A DNA stretch of 64,000 nucleotides from Streptomyces sp. CA-278952 (GCF_028747205.1 NZ_CP112880.1:4712001-4776000); one strand, 5' to 3'; counted from the stretch's first letter, positions 23,877 to 32,826 are shown. The notes: generated by a model from the sequence alone, not told the origin. Numbers and translations are program-made.

Positions 23877-26621
23877 ATGCCCGCCAACACAACCGCCTCT
23901 TCCGGCCCTTCCGACGCGAAGAAGCCCGGCAGGAAGAAGGGGCGACGCGCCCGCCTGCTCGTGCTCGTCCTGGTGCTGGCGCTCGTCGCGGGTGTCGGAT
24001 ACGGGGCCTACTGGTCCGTATCCACCGTGCGGGCCTCGTACCCGCAGACCACCGGGTCGATGACTCTCGACGGCCTTTCCGGCGACGTCGAGGTCAAACG
24101 TGACTCCTACGGGATCCCGCAGATCTACGCGGACTCCGACGCCGACCTCTTCCGCGCCCAGGGCTTCGTCCAGGCCCAGGACCGTTTCTGGGAGATGGAC
24201 GTCCGGCGGCACATGACGTCCGGCCGGCTCTCCGAGATGTTCGGTTCCGGACAGGTGGAGACCGATTCCTTCCTGCGGACGCTCGGCTGGCGGAAGGTGG
24301 CGCAGAAGGAGTACGACGAGGTCCTGGACGAGAGCACCAAGAAGAACCTCCAGTCGTACGCGGAGGGTGTCAACGCGTATCTGAAGGGCAAGGAAGGCCG
24401 GGACATCTCGGTCGAGTACGCGGCTCTGGGGCTGACCAACGACTACAAGCCCGGTGAGTGGACCCCGGTCGACTCGGTGGCCTGGCTGAAGGCGATGGCC
24501 TGGGACCTGCGCGGCAACATGCAGGACGAGATCGACCGTTCGCTGCTGACCAGCCGCCTCGACAAGGACCAGATCGAGGACCTGTACCCCGGCTACCCGT
24601 ACAAGCGGAACAAGCCGATCGTCGAGAACGGCGCGATCTCCTCCGCCACCGGGAAGTTCGACCCCGAGGCCAACCCGTCGGACACCATCGGCTCCACGAC
24701 CCCCGAGGGCGCCACGGAGGGCCTGAACACCCAGCTCTCCGCCCTCTCCGACACCCTCGACGAGATCCCGGCGCTGCTCGGCCCGAACGGCAACGGCATC
24801 GGTTCGAACTCCTGGGTCGTCGGCGGTGAGCACACGACCTCCGGCAAGGCGCTGCTCGCGAACGACCCGCACCTCGCGCCGATGCTGCCCTCCCTCTGGT
24901 ACCAGATGGGCCTGCACTGCCGGGAGCTCTCCAAGACCTGCCAGTACGACACGGCCGGCTACACGTTCTCCGGCATGCCCGGTGTGATCATCGGGCACAA
25001 CCAGGACATCGCCTGGGGCCTCACCAACCTGGGCGCCGACGTCACCGACCTCTTCCTGGAGAAGGTCACCGACGACGGCTACCTGTACGACGGCGAGAAC
25101 AAGTCGTTCAAGACCCGTGAGGAGACCATCAAGGTCGCGGGCGGCAAGGACCGGACGATCACCGTCCGCGAGACGAACAACGGCCCTCTGGTCTCCGACC
25201 GCAGCAAGGAGCTGGACAAGGTCGGCCAGAAGGCCCCCGTCAGCACCGCCGCGCCCGACCGGGCAGACGGCTACGCGGTGGCGCTGAAGTGGACCGCGCT
25301 GGAGCCCGGCAAGTCCATGGACGCCGTCTTCGCGCTCAACCGGGCCAAGGACTTCACCACCTTCCGGAAGGCCGCCGAGAACTTCGAGGTCCCCTCGCAG
25401 AACCTCATCTACGCCGACACCGAGGGCAACATCGGCTACCAGGCCCCCGGCAAGATCCCGGTCCGCTCCGAGGGCTACGACGGCACGGCGCCCGCGCCGG
25501 GCTGGGACCCGAAGTACGCGTGGGAGGGGTACATCCCCTTCGAGGAGCTGCCGTACGAGTACAACCCGGACCGCGGCTTCATCGTCACCGCCAACCAGGC
25601 AGTCATCGACGAGAAGAAGTACCCCCATCTCCTGACCAAGGACTGGGGCTACGGCGCCCGCAGTCAGCGGATCAACGACCTCCTGACCCAGAAGATCAAG
25701 GGCGGCGAGAAGGTCTCGACCGATGACATGCAGAAGATGCAGATGGACAACTTCAGCGAGATCGCCGCGCTGCTGGTGCCCGAGCTGAAGAAGATCAACA
25801 TCTCCGACCCGAGCGTCCGCGAGGCCCAGAAGCTGCTGGAGGGCTGGGACTACACCCAGGAGCCCGACTCGGCCGCCGCCGCGTACTTCAACGGCGTCTG
25901 GCGCAACATCCTGAAACTCGCCTTCGGCAACAAGCTGCCCAAGGAGATGCGGGTCGAGGGCGACTGCCTCAACGTACCGCCGGCCAAGAACAGCGGCCCG
26001 GTCGACCAGCAGAAGAAGCTTGTCCGCGAGTGCGGCCAGCGCGACGGCGACACCGCGCAGCCGGACGGCGGCGACCGCTGGTTCCAGGTGGTCCGCGACA
26101 TCGTGGACGACCAGGACAACGAGTGGTGGAAGGCCCCCGCCCGGGGCCGCGAGGACGCCCTGGAGAGCCGGGACGACCTGTTCGCCCGGGCGATGGAGGA
26201 CGCCCGCTGGGAGCTGACCTCCAAGCTCGGCAAGGACATCTCCACCTGGAGCTGGGGCCGCCTGCACCGGCTGACGCTGAAGAACCAGACCCTCGGCACC
26301 GAAGGCCCCGGCCTGCTCCAGCGGGCGCTCAACCGCGGCCCCTGGAACCTCGGCGGCGGTGAGGCGGCGGTCAACGCCACCGGCTGGAACGCGGCGAGCG
26401 GCTACGAGGTCGTCTGGGTGCCGTCGATGCGGATGGTCGTCAACGTGGGGGACTGGGACAAGTCCCGCTGGATCAACCTCAGCGGGGCATCCGGGCACGC
26501 GTTCAACGCGCACTACACCGATCAGACCGACAAGTGGGTCGACGGTGAACTGCTCGACTGGTCCTTCGGGGCGGAGGCGGTCGACGCGTCCACCGTCGAC
26601 ACGCTGACGCTGAAACCGTAG
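23877..26621 (+). CDS. Penicillin acylase-family Ntn hydrolase
   Basis: The 914-residue protein starts with a basic segment and one TM/signal helix (ARLLVLVLVLALVAGVGYGAYW). An alpha-subunit region follows (VEVKRDSYGIPQIYADSDAD, FRAQGFVQAQDRFWEMDV), then the autoprocessing site GNGIG/SNSWVVGG. Ser310 would be the catalytic N-terminal Ser of the beta chain, as in penicillin G acylase. The beta chain carries KALLANDPHL and MPGVIIGHNQDIAWGLTN. These enzymes cleave amides of acylated substrates, including quorum-sensing acyl-homoserine lactones and beta-lactams; the substrate here is unknown. ATG at 23877 has GAAGG 6 bases upstream. Confidence 0.9.
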   Translation: MPANTTASSGPSDAKKPGRKKGRRARLLVLVLVLALVAGVGYGAYWSVSTVRASYPQTTGSMTLDGLSGDVEVKRDSYGIPQIYADSDADLFRAQGFVQAQDRFWEMDVRRHMTSGRLSEMFGSGQVETDSFLRTLGWRKVAQKEYDEVLDESTKKNLQSYAEGVNAYLKGKEGRDISVEYAALGLTNDYKPGEWTPVDSVAWLKAMAWDLRGNMQDEIDRSLLTSRLDKDQIEDLYPGYPYKRNKPIVENGAISSATGKFDPEANPSDTIGSTTPEGATEGLNTQLSALSDTLDEIPALLGPNGNGIGSNSWVVGGEHTTSGKALLANDPHLAPMLPSLWYQMGLHCRELSKTCQYDTAGYTFSGMPGVIIGHNQDIAWGLTNLGADVTDLFLEKVTDDGYLYDGENKSFKTREETIKVAGGKDRTITVRETNNGPLVSDRSKELDKVGQKAPVSTAAPDRADGYAVALKWTALEPGKSMDAVFALNRAKDFTTFRKAAENFEVPSQNLIYADTEGNIGYQAPGKIPVRSEGYDGTAPAPGWDPKYAWEGYIPFEELPYEYNPDRGFIVTANQAVIDEKKYPHLLTKDWGYGARSQRINDLLTQKIKGGEKVSTDDMQKMQMDNFSEIAALLVPELKKINISDPSVREAQKLLEGWDYTQEPDSAAAAYFNGVWRNILKLAFGNKLPKEMRVEGDCLNVPPAKNSGPVDQQKKLVRECGQRDGDTAQPDGGDRWFQVVRDIVDDQDNEWWKAPARGREDALESRDDLFARAMEDARWELTSKLGKDISTWSWGRLHRLTLKNQTLGTEGPGLLQRALNRGPWNLGGGEAAVNATGWNAASGYEVVWVPSMRMVVNVGDWDKSRWINLSGASGHAFNAHYTDQTDKWVDGELLDWSFGAEAVDASTVDTLTLKP

Positions 26622-26640
26622 GTCCGCCGAGACCGCAGGT

Positions 26641-27282
26641 CTATCGAGGGGTGACGAAGCGCCGCGCTCCGGCCGGCGTGACCACCGCGTCCACGGGGTG
26701 GTCGTGCGGTTCCGAGGGGACCCGCGCGACCACCTCGTCGTCGTACAGGAGCACGACGAGCGACGGATGCGCCCCGGCGGCCGTCAGCCGGGCCAGCACC
26801 CGGTCGTAGCTGCCGCCGCCCCGCCCCAGTCGCATCCCGGCCCCGTCCACCGCCAGGCCGGGCAGCAGCACCGCCTCGGCTTCCAGGACGGCGGCGGGGC
26901 CCAGGCGCGGGCCGTCCGGCTCGAGGAGCCCCCGCCCGGCCGGGAGCAGATGCTCCGGGCCCTCGTAGGCCGCCCAGTCCAGGTCGTTGTCGGCCAGGAG
27001 GACCGGCAGCAGCACCCGGACGCCACGCCCGCGCAGCGCTTCCAGGAGGGGGCGGGTGCCCGGTTCACGCCCCACGGAGACGTACGCGGCGACCGTACGG
27101 GCGTCGGCCAGTTCGGGCAGGCCCAGGGCGGCCTCGGCAAGCACCGCGGCCGTCCGGGCGGCGTCCTCCTTCGTCAGGAGGGCCCGAGCGGCGAGCAGTT
27201 CGCGCCGCAGGGAGCTCTTCGCGGCCGGCTTTCCGGACTTGTCGGTGTTCAAGGGTGACTCGCACGATTCTCGTATGGGCAT
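26641..27282 (-). CDS. 5-formyltetrahydrofolate cyclo-ligase
   Basis: The 213-residue protein has the family's N-terminal KSSLRRELLAARALL, the central YVSVGREPGTRPLLEALRGRGVRVLLPV, and the C-terminal nucleotide/folate site LAVDGAGMRLGRGGGSYDRVLA. It converts 5-formyl-THF to methenyl-THF with ATP. ATG at 27282 is the most upstream plausible start; no ribosome-binding site precedes it, so it may be leaderless. It is divergent from galU, an arrangement I recall as conserved in actinobacteria. Confidence 0.9.
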   Translation of the reverse strand: MPIRESCESPLNTDKSGKPAAKSSLRRELLAARALLTKEDAARTAAVLAEAALGLPELADARTVAAYVSVGREPGTRPLLEALRGRGVRVLLPVLLADNDLDWAAYEGPEHLLPAGRGLLEPDGPRLGPAAVLEAEAVLLPGLAVDGAGMRLGRGGGSYDRVLARLTAAGAHPSLVVLLYDDEVVARVPSEPHDHPVDAVVTPAGARRFVTPR

Positions 27283-27300
27283 ATTTACGGATGAAGTTAA

Positions 27301-27319
27301 CCGGAATATCAGCTTCCGG
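27301..27319. promoter_or_regulatory. Short dyad in the cyclo-ligase/galU divergent region
   Basis: CCGGAA (27301-27306) and TTCCGG (27314-27319) form an inverted repeat with a 7-base spacer between the two divergent starts. It could be an operator; nothing else supports this. Confidence 0.3.
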
Positions 27320-27345
27320 CCGTGTGCAACCGTTAAGGTCTGCAC

Positions 27346-28248
27346 ATGACTCAGTCGCACCCCAGGATCAGCAAGGCCGTCATCCCGGCAGCAGGTCTCG
27401 GCACCCGGTTCCTGCCCGCCACGAAGGCCACTCCCAAAGAGATGCTGCCTGTCGTCGACAAGCCGGCCATCCAGTATGTCGTCGAAGAGGCCGTGGCGGC
27501 GGGCCTCTCCGACGTACTGATGATCACCGGCCGCAACAAGCGTCCCCTCGAGGACCACTTCGACCGCAACTACGAGCTGGAGTCCGCGCTCACCCGCAAG
27601 GGCGACGCCGAACGCCTCGCCAAGGTCCAGGAGTCCAGCGACCTCGCCACCATGCACTACGTGCGACAGGGCGACCCCCGCGGCCTCGGACACGCCGTGC
27701 TCTGCGCCGCCCCGCACGTGGGCGACCAGCCCTTCGCGGTGCTCCTCGGCGACGACCTGATCGACCCGCGCGACGCCCTGCTGGCCCGGATGGTCGAGGT
27801 CCAGGAGCGTGAGGGCGGCAGCGTCATCGCGCTGATGGAGGTCGAGCCCTCGCAGGTCCACCTCTACGGCTGCGCCGCCGCGGACGCCACCGCCGACGGC
27901 GACGTGGTCCGCATCACCGACCTGGTCGAGAAGCCGGACCCGGCCGACGCCCCCAGCAACCTCGCCATCATCGGCCGGTACGTCCTGGACCCCGCGGTCT
28001 TCGACATACTGCGACACACCGAGCCGGGCCGCGGCGGCGAGATCCAGCTCACCGACGCGCTCCAGCTGCTCGCCGCGGACGAGAAGATCGGCGGCCCCGT
28101 GCATGGCGTCGTCTTCAAGGGCCGCCGCTATGACACCGGCGACCGCAGCGACTATCTGCGCGCCATTGTCAGACTGGCGTGCGAACGTGAAGACCTGGGG
28201 CCGGACTTCCGGACCTGGCTGCGCAAGTACGTCGCTGAGGAGATGTAA
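27346..28248 (+). CDS. galU: UTP-glucose-1-phosphate uridylyltransferase
   Basis: The 300-residue enzyme shows AVIPAAGLGTRFLPATKATPKEMLPVVDKPA, the nucleotidyltransferase P-loop with activating Lys, LLGDDLIDP with catalytic Asp residues, and the MEVEPSQVHLYGCA segment. It makes UDP-glucose for cell-envelope polymers. The ATG has AAGG 6 bases upstream. It is first of a cluster continuing 4 bp later into the MoeA-like glp gene and ending with sepX, a gene order seen in other actinobacteria. Confidence 0.94.
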   Translation: MTQSHPRISKAVIPAAGLGTRFLPATKATPKEMLPVVDKPAIQYVVEEAVAAGLSDVLMITGRNKRPLEDHFDRNYELESALTRKGDAERLAKVQESSDLATMHYVRQGDPRGLGHAVLCAAPHVGDQPFAVLLGDDLIDPRDALLARMVEVQEREGGSVIALMEVEPSQVHLYGCAAADATADGDVVRITDLVEKPDPADAPSNLAIIGRYVLDPAVFDILRHTEPGRGGEIQLTDALQLLAADEKIGGPVHGVVFKGRRYDTGDRSDYLRAIVRLACEREDLGPDFRTWLRKYVAEEM

Positions 28249-28252
28249 CCCC

Positions 28253-29563
28253 GTGAGCAGCACGATCTGGTCGGTGGACGAACACCTGGACGACATCCTC
28301 GCGACGGTGAGGCCGCTGGAGCCCATCGAGCTGCAGCTGCCGGACGCCCAGGGCTGCGTCCTCGTCGAGGACGTCGTCGTGGAGGTGGCCCTGCCACCGT
28401 TCGACAACAGCTCCATGGACGGTTACGCGGTCCGGATCGCCGATGTCGAGGGCGCCAGCGAGGAGTTCCCCGCGGTCCTCACCGTCATCGGCGACGTGGC
28501 CGCGGGCAGTGCGGGGCTCGCCGACGACCAGGCCGTGGGACCGGGGCAGGCCGCCCGCATCATGACGGGCGCGCCGCTGCCCGCCGGTGCGGAGGCCGTG
28601 GTCCCGGTGGAGTGGACCGACGGCGGCACGGGCGAGGGCCCGGCCGTCGCCATGCGCGCCCACAGCGACGCGCCCGAGGGCGCCACCGGCGAGGTCAGGG
28701 TGCACCGGCCCGTCGTGGCCGGCGCCCATGTGCGCGAGCGCGGCAGCGACGTCAAGCCGGGCGACCTCGCCCTGGCAGCCGGGTCGGTCGTCGGCCCGCC
28801 GCAGATCGGGCTGCTCGCGGCGATCGGCTGCGCCACCGTGGTCGTACGGCCCCGCCCCCGCGTGGTCGTCCTGTCCACCGGCAGCGAACTGGTCCAGCCC
28901 GGCGAGCAGCTGACCGGCGGCCAGATCTACGACTCCAACAGCTACGCGCTGACGGCCGCCGCCCGGGACGCCGGAGCCATCGCCTACCGGGTCGGCGCGG
29001 TGACCGACGACGCCGAGACACTGCGCGCCACGATCGAGGACCAGCTGATCCGCGCGGACATCGTCGTCACCACGGGCGGTGTCAGCGTCGGCGCGTACGA
29101 CGTGGTCAAGGAGGCGCTGTCCTCCGTCGGGGACGAGGACGAGCCGGGCAGCGGGGTCGAGTTCCGCAAGCTCGCCATGCAGCCCGGCAAGCCGCAGGGT
29201 TTCGGCTCGATCGGCCCGGACCACACCCCGCTGCTGGCCCTGCCGGGCAACCCGGTCTCCGCCTATGTCTCCTTCGAGTTGTTCGTCCGCCCCGCCATCC
29301 GTGCCCTGATGGGCCTCACCGACGTGCACCGCCCGACGGCCCGCGCCCGGCTGAGCGCCGACAAGGCGCTCACGTCGCCGGACGGCCGCCGCCAGTTCCT
29401 GCGCGGCCGTCACGACGCCGAGGCGGGGACGGTCACTCCGGTCGGCGGTTCCGGTTCGCATCTGATCGCCGCGCTCGCGCAGGCGGACGTGCTGATCGTC
29501 GTACCGGAGGACGTCACCTCGGTCGAGCCCGGCACGGAGACGGACGTGATCCTGCTCGGCTGA
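28253..29563 (+). CDS. glp: MoeA-like molybdotransferase / divisome protein Glp
   Basis: The 436-residue protein has the MoeA domains: LPPFDNSSMDGYAVR, GQAARIMTGAPLPAGAEAVVPVEW, a MoaB-like part with VVVLSTGSELVQPG, DSNSYALTAAA and VVTTGGVSVGAYDVV, and C-terminal GNPVSAYVSFELFVRPAIR. MoeA inserts Mo into molybdopterin. However, the MoeA paralog placed after galU and before rimJ/sepX in actinobacteria is Glp, which in Corynebacterium binds FtsZ and a membrane receptor GlpR (recollection). The distal sepX here supports Glp. GTG at 28253 has GAGGAG about 10 bases upstream. Dual function is possible. Confidence 0.87.
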   Translation: MSSTIWSVDEHLDDILATVRPLEPIELQLPDAQGCVLVEDVVVEVALPPFDNSSMDGYAVRIADVEGASEEFPAVLTVIGDVAAGSAGLADDQAVGPGQAARIMTGAPLPAGAEAVVPVEWTDGGTGEGPAVAMRAHSDAPEGATGEVRVHRPVVAGAHVRERGSDVKPGDLALAAGSVVGPPQIGLLAAIGCATVVVRPRPRVVVLSTGSELVQPGEQLTGGQIYDSNSYALTAAARDAGAIAYRVGAVTDDAETLRATIEDQLIRADIVVTTGGVSVGAYDVVKEALSSVGDEDEPGSGVEFRKLAMQPGKPQGFGSIGPDHTPLLALPGNPVSAYVSFELFVRPAIRALMGLTDVHRPTARARLSADKALTSPDGRRQFLRGRHDAEAGTVTPVGGSGSHLIAALAQADVLIVVPEDVTSVEPGTETDVILLG

Positions 29564-29663
29564 CCGCCGCTCGGTGGCGGTACGGTATCTGCCGCCGTGC
29601 CTTCCGGGGGACCTCCTCCGGTTCCCGAGGCCAACCGGCGCCCCTACCGCTAGGCGGAGTGAG

Positions 29664-30164
29664 TTGAGTACGCAGAACAGGCTGACGCACATCGACGAGG
29701 CGGGCGCGGCCCGCATGGTCGACGTGTCGGAGAAGGACGTCACCACCCGCATCGCCCGCGCCTCCGGCCGGGTGCTCGTCTCGCCGCGCGTGATCGAGCT
29801 GCTGCGCGGCGAGGGAGTCCCCAAGGGCGACGCCCTCGCCACCGCCCGGATCGCCGGGATCATGGGGGCCAAACGCACCCCGGACCTGATCCCGCTCTGC
29901 CATCCGCTGGCCGTTTCCGGCGTGAAGGTCGATCTGAGCGTGGCCGACGACGCGGTGGAGATCACGGCCACCGTGAAGACGACGGACCGCACGGGCGTCG
30001 AGATGGAGGCCCTCACCGCGGTCTCGGTGGCGGCCCTCACGGTGGTCGACATGATCAAGGCCGTCGACAAGAGCGCGGTCATCACCGACGTACGGGTCGA
30101 GGCGAAGTCGGGCGGCAAGTCCGGCGACTACCGGCGCACCGCGCCGGAGGGACCGGGCGCGTGA
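29664..30164 (+). CDS. moaC: Cyclic pyranopterin monophosphate synthase MoaC
   Basis: The 166-residue protein has TQNRLTHIDEAGAARMVDVS, AGIMGAKRTPDLIPLCHPL with the catalytic region, and the signature DRTGVEMEALTAVSVAALTVVDMIKAVDK. MoaC converts the MoaA product to cyclic pyranopterin monophosphate in molybdenum cofactor synthesis. The start is TTG at 29664 with GGAG 4 bases upstream. Its stop overlaps the moaB start (GTGA), so the two are coupled. It supports cofactor supply for the Mo oxidoreductase at 12.5-17.7 kb. Confidence 0.93.
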   Translation: MSTQNRLTHIDEAGAARMVDVSEKDVTTRIARASGRVLVSPRVIELLRGEGVPKGDALATARIAGIMGAKRTPDLIPLCHPLAVSGVKVDLSVADDAVEITATVKTTDRTGVEMEALTAVSVAALTVVDMIKAVDKSAVITDVRVEAKSGGKSGDYRRTAPEGPGA

Positions 30165-30799
30165 CGCCGCCCGAGCCCGGAGCCCCCGGCCACGAGCAGC
30201 GAACGTCCGAGCCCGGAGCCCCCGGCCACGAGCAGCGAACGTCCGAGCCGGCAGCCCCCGGCCATGAGCGGCGGACGCCCGAGCCCGCGGGTGCAGCGCT
30301 GCGCGCCCCGTACGCCGCCCTCGTCGTCACCGCCTCCAACCGGGCATCCGCCGGGGTGTACGCGGACCGGGGCGGCCCGCTGATCGCCGAAGCGCTGACC
30401 GGCCTCGGCTTCACCGTCGACGGCCCGCAGGTCGTCCCCGACGGTGACCCGGTCGAGGCGGCCCTGCGCGCGGGCGTCACCGCCGGCTACGACGTGATCG
30501 TCACCACCGGTGGTACGGGCATCTCGCCCACCGACGCCACGCCCGAGGCCACCCGTCGCGTCCTCGACCACGAGATTCCCGGCATCCCGGAGGCGATCCG
30601 GGCCGAGGGCCTGGCCAAGGTCCCGACCGCCGCCCTCTCCCGGGGCCTCGCGGGTGTGGCCTCCCGCACCCTGATCGTCAACCTCCCCGGCTCCACCGGA
30701 GGGGTGAAGGACGGGTTGGCGGTCCTCGGCCGGCTCCTGGTGCACGCCGTCGACCAGCTCCGCGGCGGCGACCACCCCCGACCGGGGAGCCCGAGCTGA
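30161..30799 (+). CDS. moaB: MoaB/Mog-family molybdopterin biosynthesis protein
   Basis: The MoaB fold starts near residue 48 (RAPYAALVVTASNRASAGVY) and includes YDVIVTTGGTGISPTDATPEATR and LPGSTGGVKDGLAVL, the molybdopterin-binding elements. MoaB/Mog proteins adenylylate molybdopterin. The first ~45 residues are an unusual low-complexity extension of three EPxAPGHExRT repeats encoded by 36-bp tandem repeats. GTG at 30161 overlaps the moaC stop. The 3' end overlaps the next gene's probable CTG start. Confidence 0.88.
   Translation: MTPPEPGAPGHEQRTSEPGAPGHEQRTSEPAAPGHERRTPEPAGAALRAPYAALVVTASNRASAGVYADRGGPLIAEALTGLGFTVDGPQVVPDGDPVEAALRAGVTAGYDVIVTTGGTGISPTDATPEATRRVLDHEIPGIPEAIRAEGLAKVPTAALSRGLAGVASRTLIVNLPGSTGGVKDGLAVLGRLLVHAVDQLRGGDHPRPGSPS
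30173..30280 (+). repeat. 36-bp tandem repeat x3 in moaB 5' end
   Basis: Three in-frame 36-bp units starting at 30173, 30209 and 30245 begin GAGCC and contain GCCCCCGGCCA(C/T)GAGC. The first two are identical; the third has six or so substitutions. They encode the disordered N-terminus of MoaB. Confidence 0.9.
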
Positions 30800-31440
30800 A
30801 CATCGCGACCTGGCCGGTGACGCTGACCGACGGCGAGATCGTCCTGCGCCCGATAAAGATGCGTGACCAGCGGATGTGGCGCGAGGTCAACCGGCGCAAC
30901 CGTGACTGGCTGCGTCCCTGGGAGGCGACGGTCCCGCCGCCCGCTCCCGGCGGTCCGATGGCGCAGCGCCCCACGTACCGGCAGATGGTCCGCCACCTGC
31001 GCGCCGAGGCGAACGCGGGGCGGATGCTGCCGTTCGCCATCGAGTACGAGGGCCGGCTGGTCGGCCAGCTCACGGTCGCGGGGATCACCTGGGGCTCGAT
31101 GTGTTCCGGGCACGTCGGTTACTGGGTCGATCAGAGCGTTGCCGGGCGTGGGGTCATGCCGACGGCCGTGGCCCTCGCCGTGGACCACTGCTTCCGCGCC
31201 GTGGGCCTGCACCGTATCGAGGTCTGCATTCGCCCGGAGAACGGTCCCAGCCGCAGGGTGGTGGAGAAACTCGGATTCCGTTCGGAGGGCGTGCGCCCGC
31301 GCTATCTCCACATCGACGGCGCCTGGCGTGACCATCTGATCTTCGCCCTCACCGCCGAGGAAGTGCCCGAGGGGATGCTCCGTCGCTGGCGCCGGGCGCG
31401 CCCCGTGACGCCGAGGGGCCCGGACCGACCGACGAAATGA
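30796..31440 (+). CDS. RimJ/RimL-type GNAT acetyltransferase
   Basis: The protein is a ribosomal-protein-alanine-type N-acetyltransferase: EIVLRPIKMRDQRMWREVN, GHVGYWVDQSVAGRGVMPTA (acetyl-CoA loop), HRIEVCIRPENGPSRRVVEKLGF. Family sequence (NIATWPVTLTDG) begins before the first GTG at 30817. The likely start is CTG at 30796, overlapping the moaB TGA as CTGA, with GGGGAG about 6 bases upstream; length is then 214 residues. A GNAT at this position, between the moeA-like gene and sepX, recurs in actinobacterial genomes. Confidence 0.82.
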   Translation: MNIATWPVTLTDGEIVLRPIKMRDQRMWREVNRRNRDWLRPWEATVPPPAPGGPMAQRPTYRQMVRHLRAEANAGRMLPFAIEYEGRLVGQLTVAGITWGSMCSGHVGYWVDQSVAGRGVMPTAVALAVDHCFRAVGLHRIEVCIRPENGPSRRVVEKLGFRSEGVRPRYLHIDGAWRDHLIFALTAEEVPEGMLRRWRRARPVTPRGPDRPTK

Positions 31441-31590
31441 AATACGTGTTCGAATTTGATCGTCCGGCGGCCGCATTGGGCCGGGCTATCGGCGGCTGTT
31501 GATCCGAACAATCGCAAAAAAAGTCCGGGATATCGGCCGGATCGTGCGACACACCGGGCCAATTGGCGGATCCTTCCGCGCAAACCCCTC

Positions 31591-31605
31591 TACGGTGTGA
31601 GCGTG
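31591..31605 (+). promoter_or_regulatory. Probable leaderless promoter of sepX
   Basis: TACGGT (31591-31596) is a good -10 hexamer 6 bases before GTG at 31603, implying a leaderless mRNA. The 160 bp upstream is relatively AT-rich for this genome, including a run of seven A (31515-31521), with no other gene. Confidence 0.5.
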
Positions 31606-32826
31606 AGCAGCAGCGGCCTCATCTACGCAGTCATCGTCGGGGCCTGGGCCGCCTACTTGGTACCGATGTGGCTCCGCAGGCAGGACGAGCTCAACGAAGC
31701 CCGTCCGACGGAACGCTTCAGCACCGCCATCCGGCTGCTGTCCGGACGGGCGGCGATGGAGCGCCGGTACGCCAAGGAGCTGCGGGAGCGCACCGCCGAG
31801 GAGGCGACGCCCGACGTCGACCCGGACCGGGAAACGGATCGTATGGAATCCGTGGACGTCCGGGCCTTTGCCGCGCCTCCGGCGCACACGGAAGCCAGGC
31901 TGACCGACCCGGCGCACGCTCCCGAGCGTGCCCCGGACCACCAGGCCTCCGACCGCCCGGCGCGCGACCGTCAGGCGCACGAGCGACCGGCGGCGCAGCC
32001 GTCGGACCGTCAGGCGCACGAGCGCCGGTCCGACGAGCGCCCCGCGGACCACATGCCCCTCGCCCGGCGACGCCCCAGCTCCGGCGCGGCCGACGCCGAG
32101 CGGGCCCGGCGCGCCCAGCGAACCCAGGTCCTGGCGCGACGCAGGCGGACCACCGTCGTCCTCTTCCTGGCCTTCACCCTCGGGGCGGTCGTCGCGGCGG
32201 TCGGCGGCCTCGGTTTCCTGTGGGCGCCCGCCGTGCCCGCCGTGCTGCTGAGCACGTACATCGTGCATCTGCGCGCCCAGGAGCGCCGACGGTTCGCCTT
32301 CACCATGGACCGCCGCCGGGCCGAGGCCGCGGCACAGCGGCTGCGTGAGAACCGCCCCCGCAGGCACCAGCCCGCGGCCCCCGCCCCCGCCGAGCCCGAC
32401 GACGACTCGGAGGCCCACCACCGGGAGCCGGAGCCGACGCCCACGGTCTCCCCGCAGGAGGCCGGCCGCCGCGCCCTCGTCGAGCAGACGGATCACGCGG
32501 AGTGGGTGGACCAGCAGCGCGAGCGCGGCCGCGTCCAGGGCGACAGCTGGGAGCCCGTTCCCGTGCCGCTGCCCACCTACGTCACCGCGCCCGTCGCCCC
32601 CCGGGCCACGGGCGGCGTGGAGGTCAACGACCCGGAGACCTGGAGCGCGGCCCGCTCCAGCACCGCCGAGCCCACCCAGACGGGCACGTCGCACCCGACG
32701 GCCCCCGCGGTCGACCCGGCCCCGCGTCAGCGCACGAACCAGTCCCGCCGCAACCGCGACCGGGGCCGGACGCCGCTCTTCGACCAGTACGACGACGAGG
32801 ACCGGCCGCGTGCGGCCAACGAGTGA
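31603..32826 (+). CDS. sepX: Divisome membrane protein SepX/GlpR
   Basis: The 407-residue protein begins SSSGLIYAVIVGAWAAYLVPMWLRRQDELNE, an N-terminal TM helix with a conserved basic/acidic flank, then LLSGRAAMERRYAKELRER. It has a long charged disordered region and a second hydrophobic pair around VVLFLAFTLGAVVAAVGGLGF and LWAPAVPAVLLSTYIVHL, then a Pro/Arg-rich tail. This matches SepX of Streptomyces, equivalent to GlpR, the membrane receptor of Glp in corynebacteria (recollection). Role: stabilising Z-rings in vegetative and sporulating hyphae. GTG at 31603 is preferred for the leaderless arrangement; 31597 is an alternative. Confidence 0.85.
   Translation: MSSSGLIYAVIVGAWAAYLVPMWLRRQDELNEARPTERFSTAIRLLSGRAAMERRYAKELRERTAEEATPDVDPDRETDRMESVDVRAFAAPPAHTEARLTDPAHAPERAPDHQASDRPARDRQAHERPAAQPSDRQAHERRSDERPADHMPLARRRPSSGAADAERARRAQRTQVLARRRRTTVVLFLAFTLGAVVAAVGGLGFLWAPAVPAVLLSTYIVHLRAQERRRFAFTMDRRRAEAAAQRLRENRPRRHQPAAPAPAEPDDDSEAHHREPEPTPTVSPQEAGRRALVEQTDHAEWVDQQRERGRVQGDSWEPVPVPLPTYVTAPVAPRATGGVEVNDPETWSAARSSTAEPTQTGTSHPTAPAVDPAPRQRTNQSRRNRDRGRTPLFDQYDDEDRPRAANE

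Noticed and set aside
23826..26513. 895-residue minus-strand frame opposite the penicillin acylase gene
   Set aside because: Composition is Val/Arg/Gly/Leu filler with no motif; the plus strand carries the Ntn nucleophile site and correct start signals.
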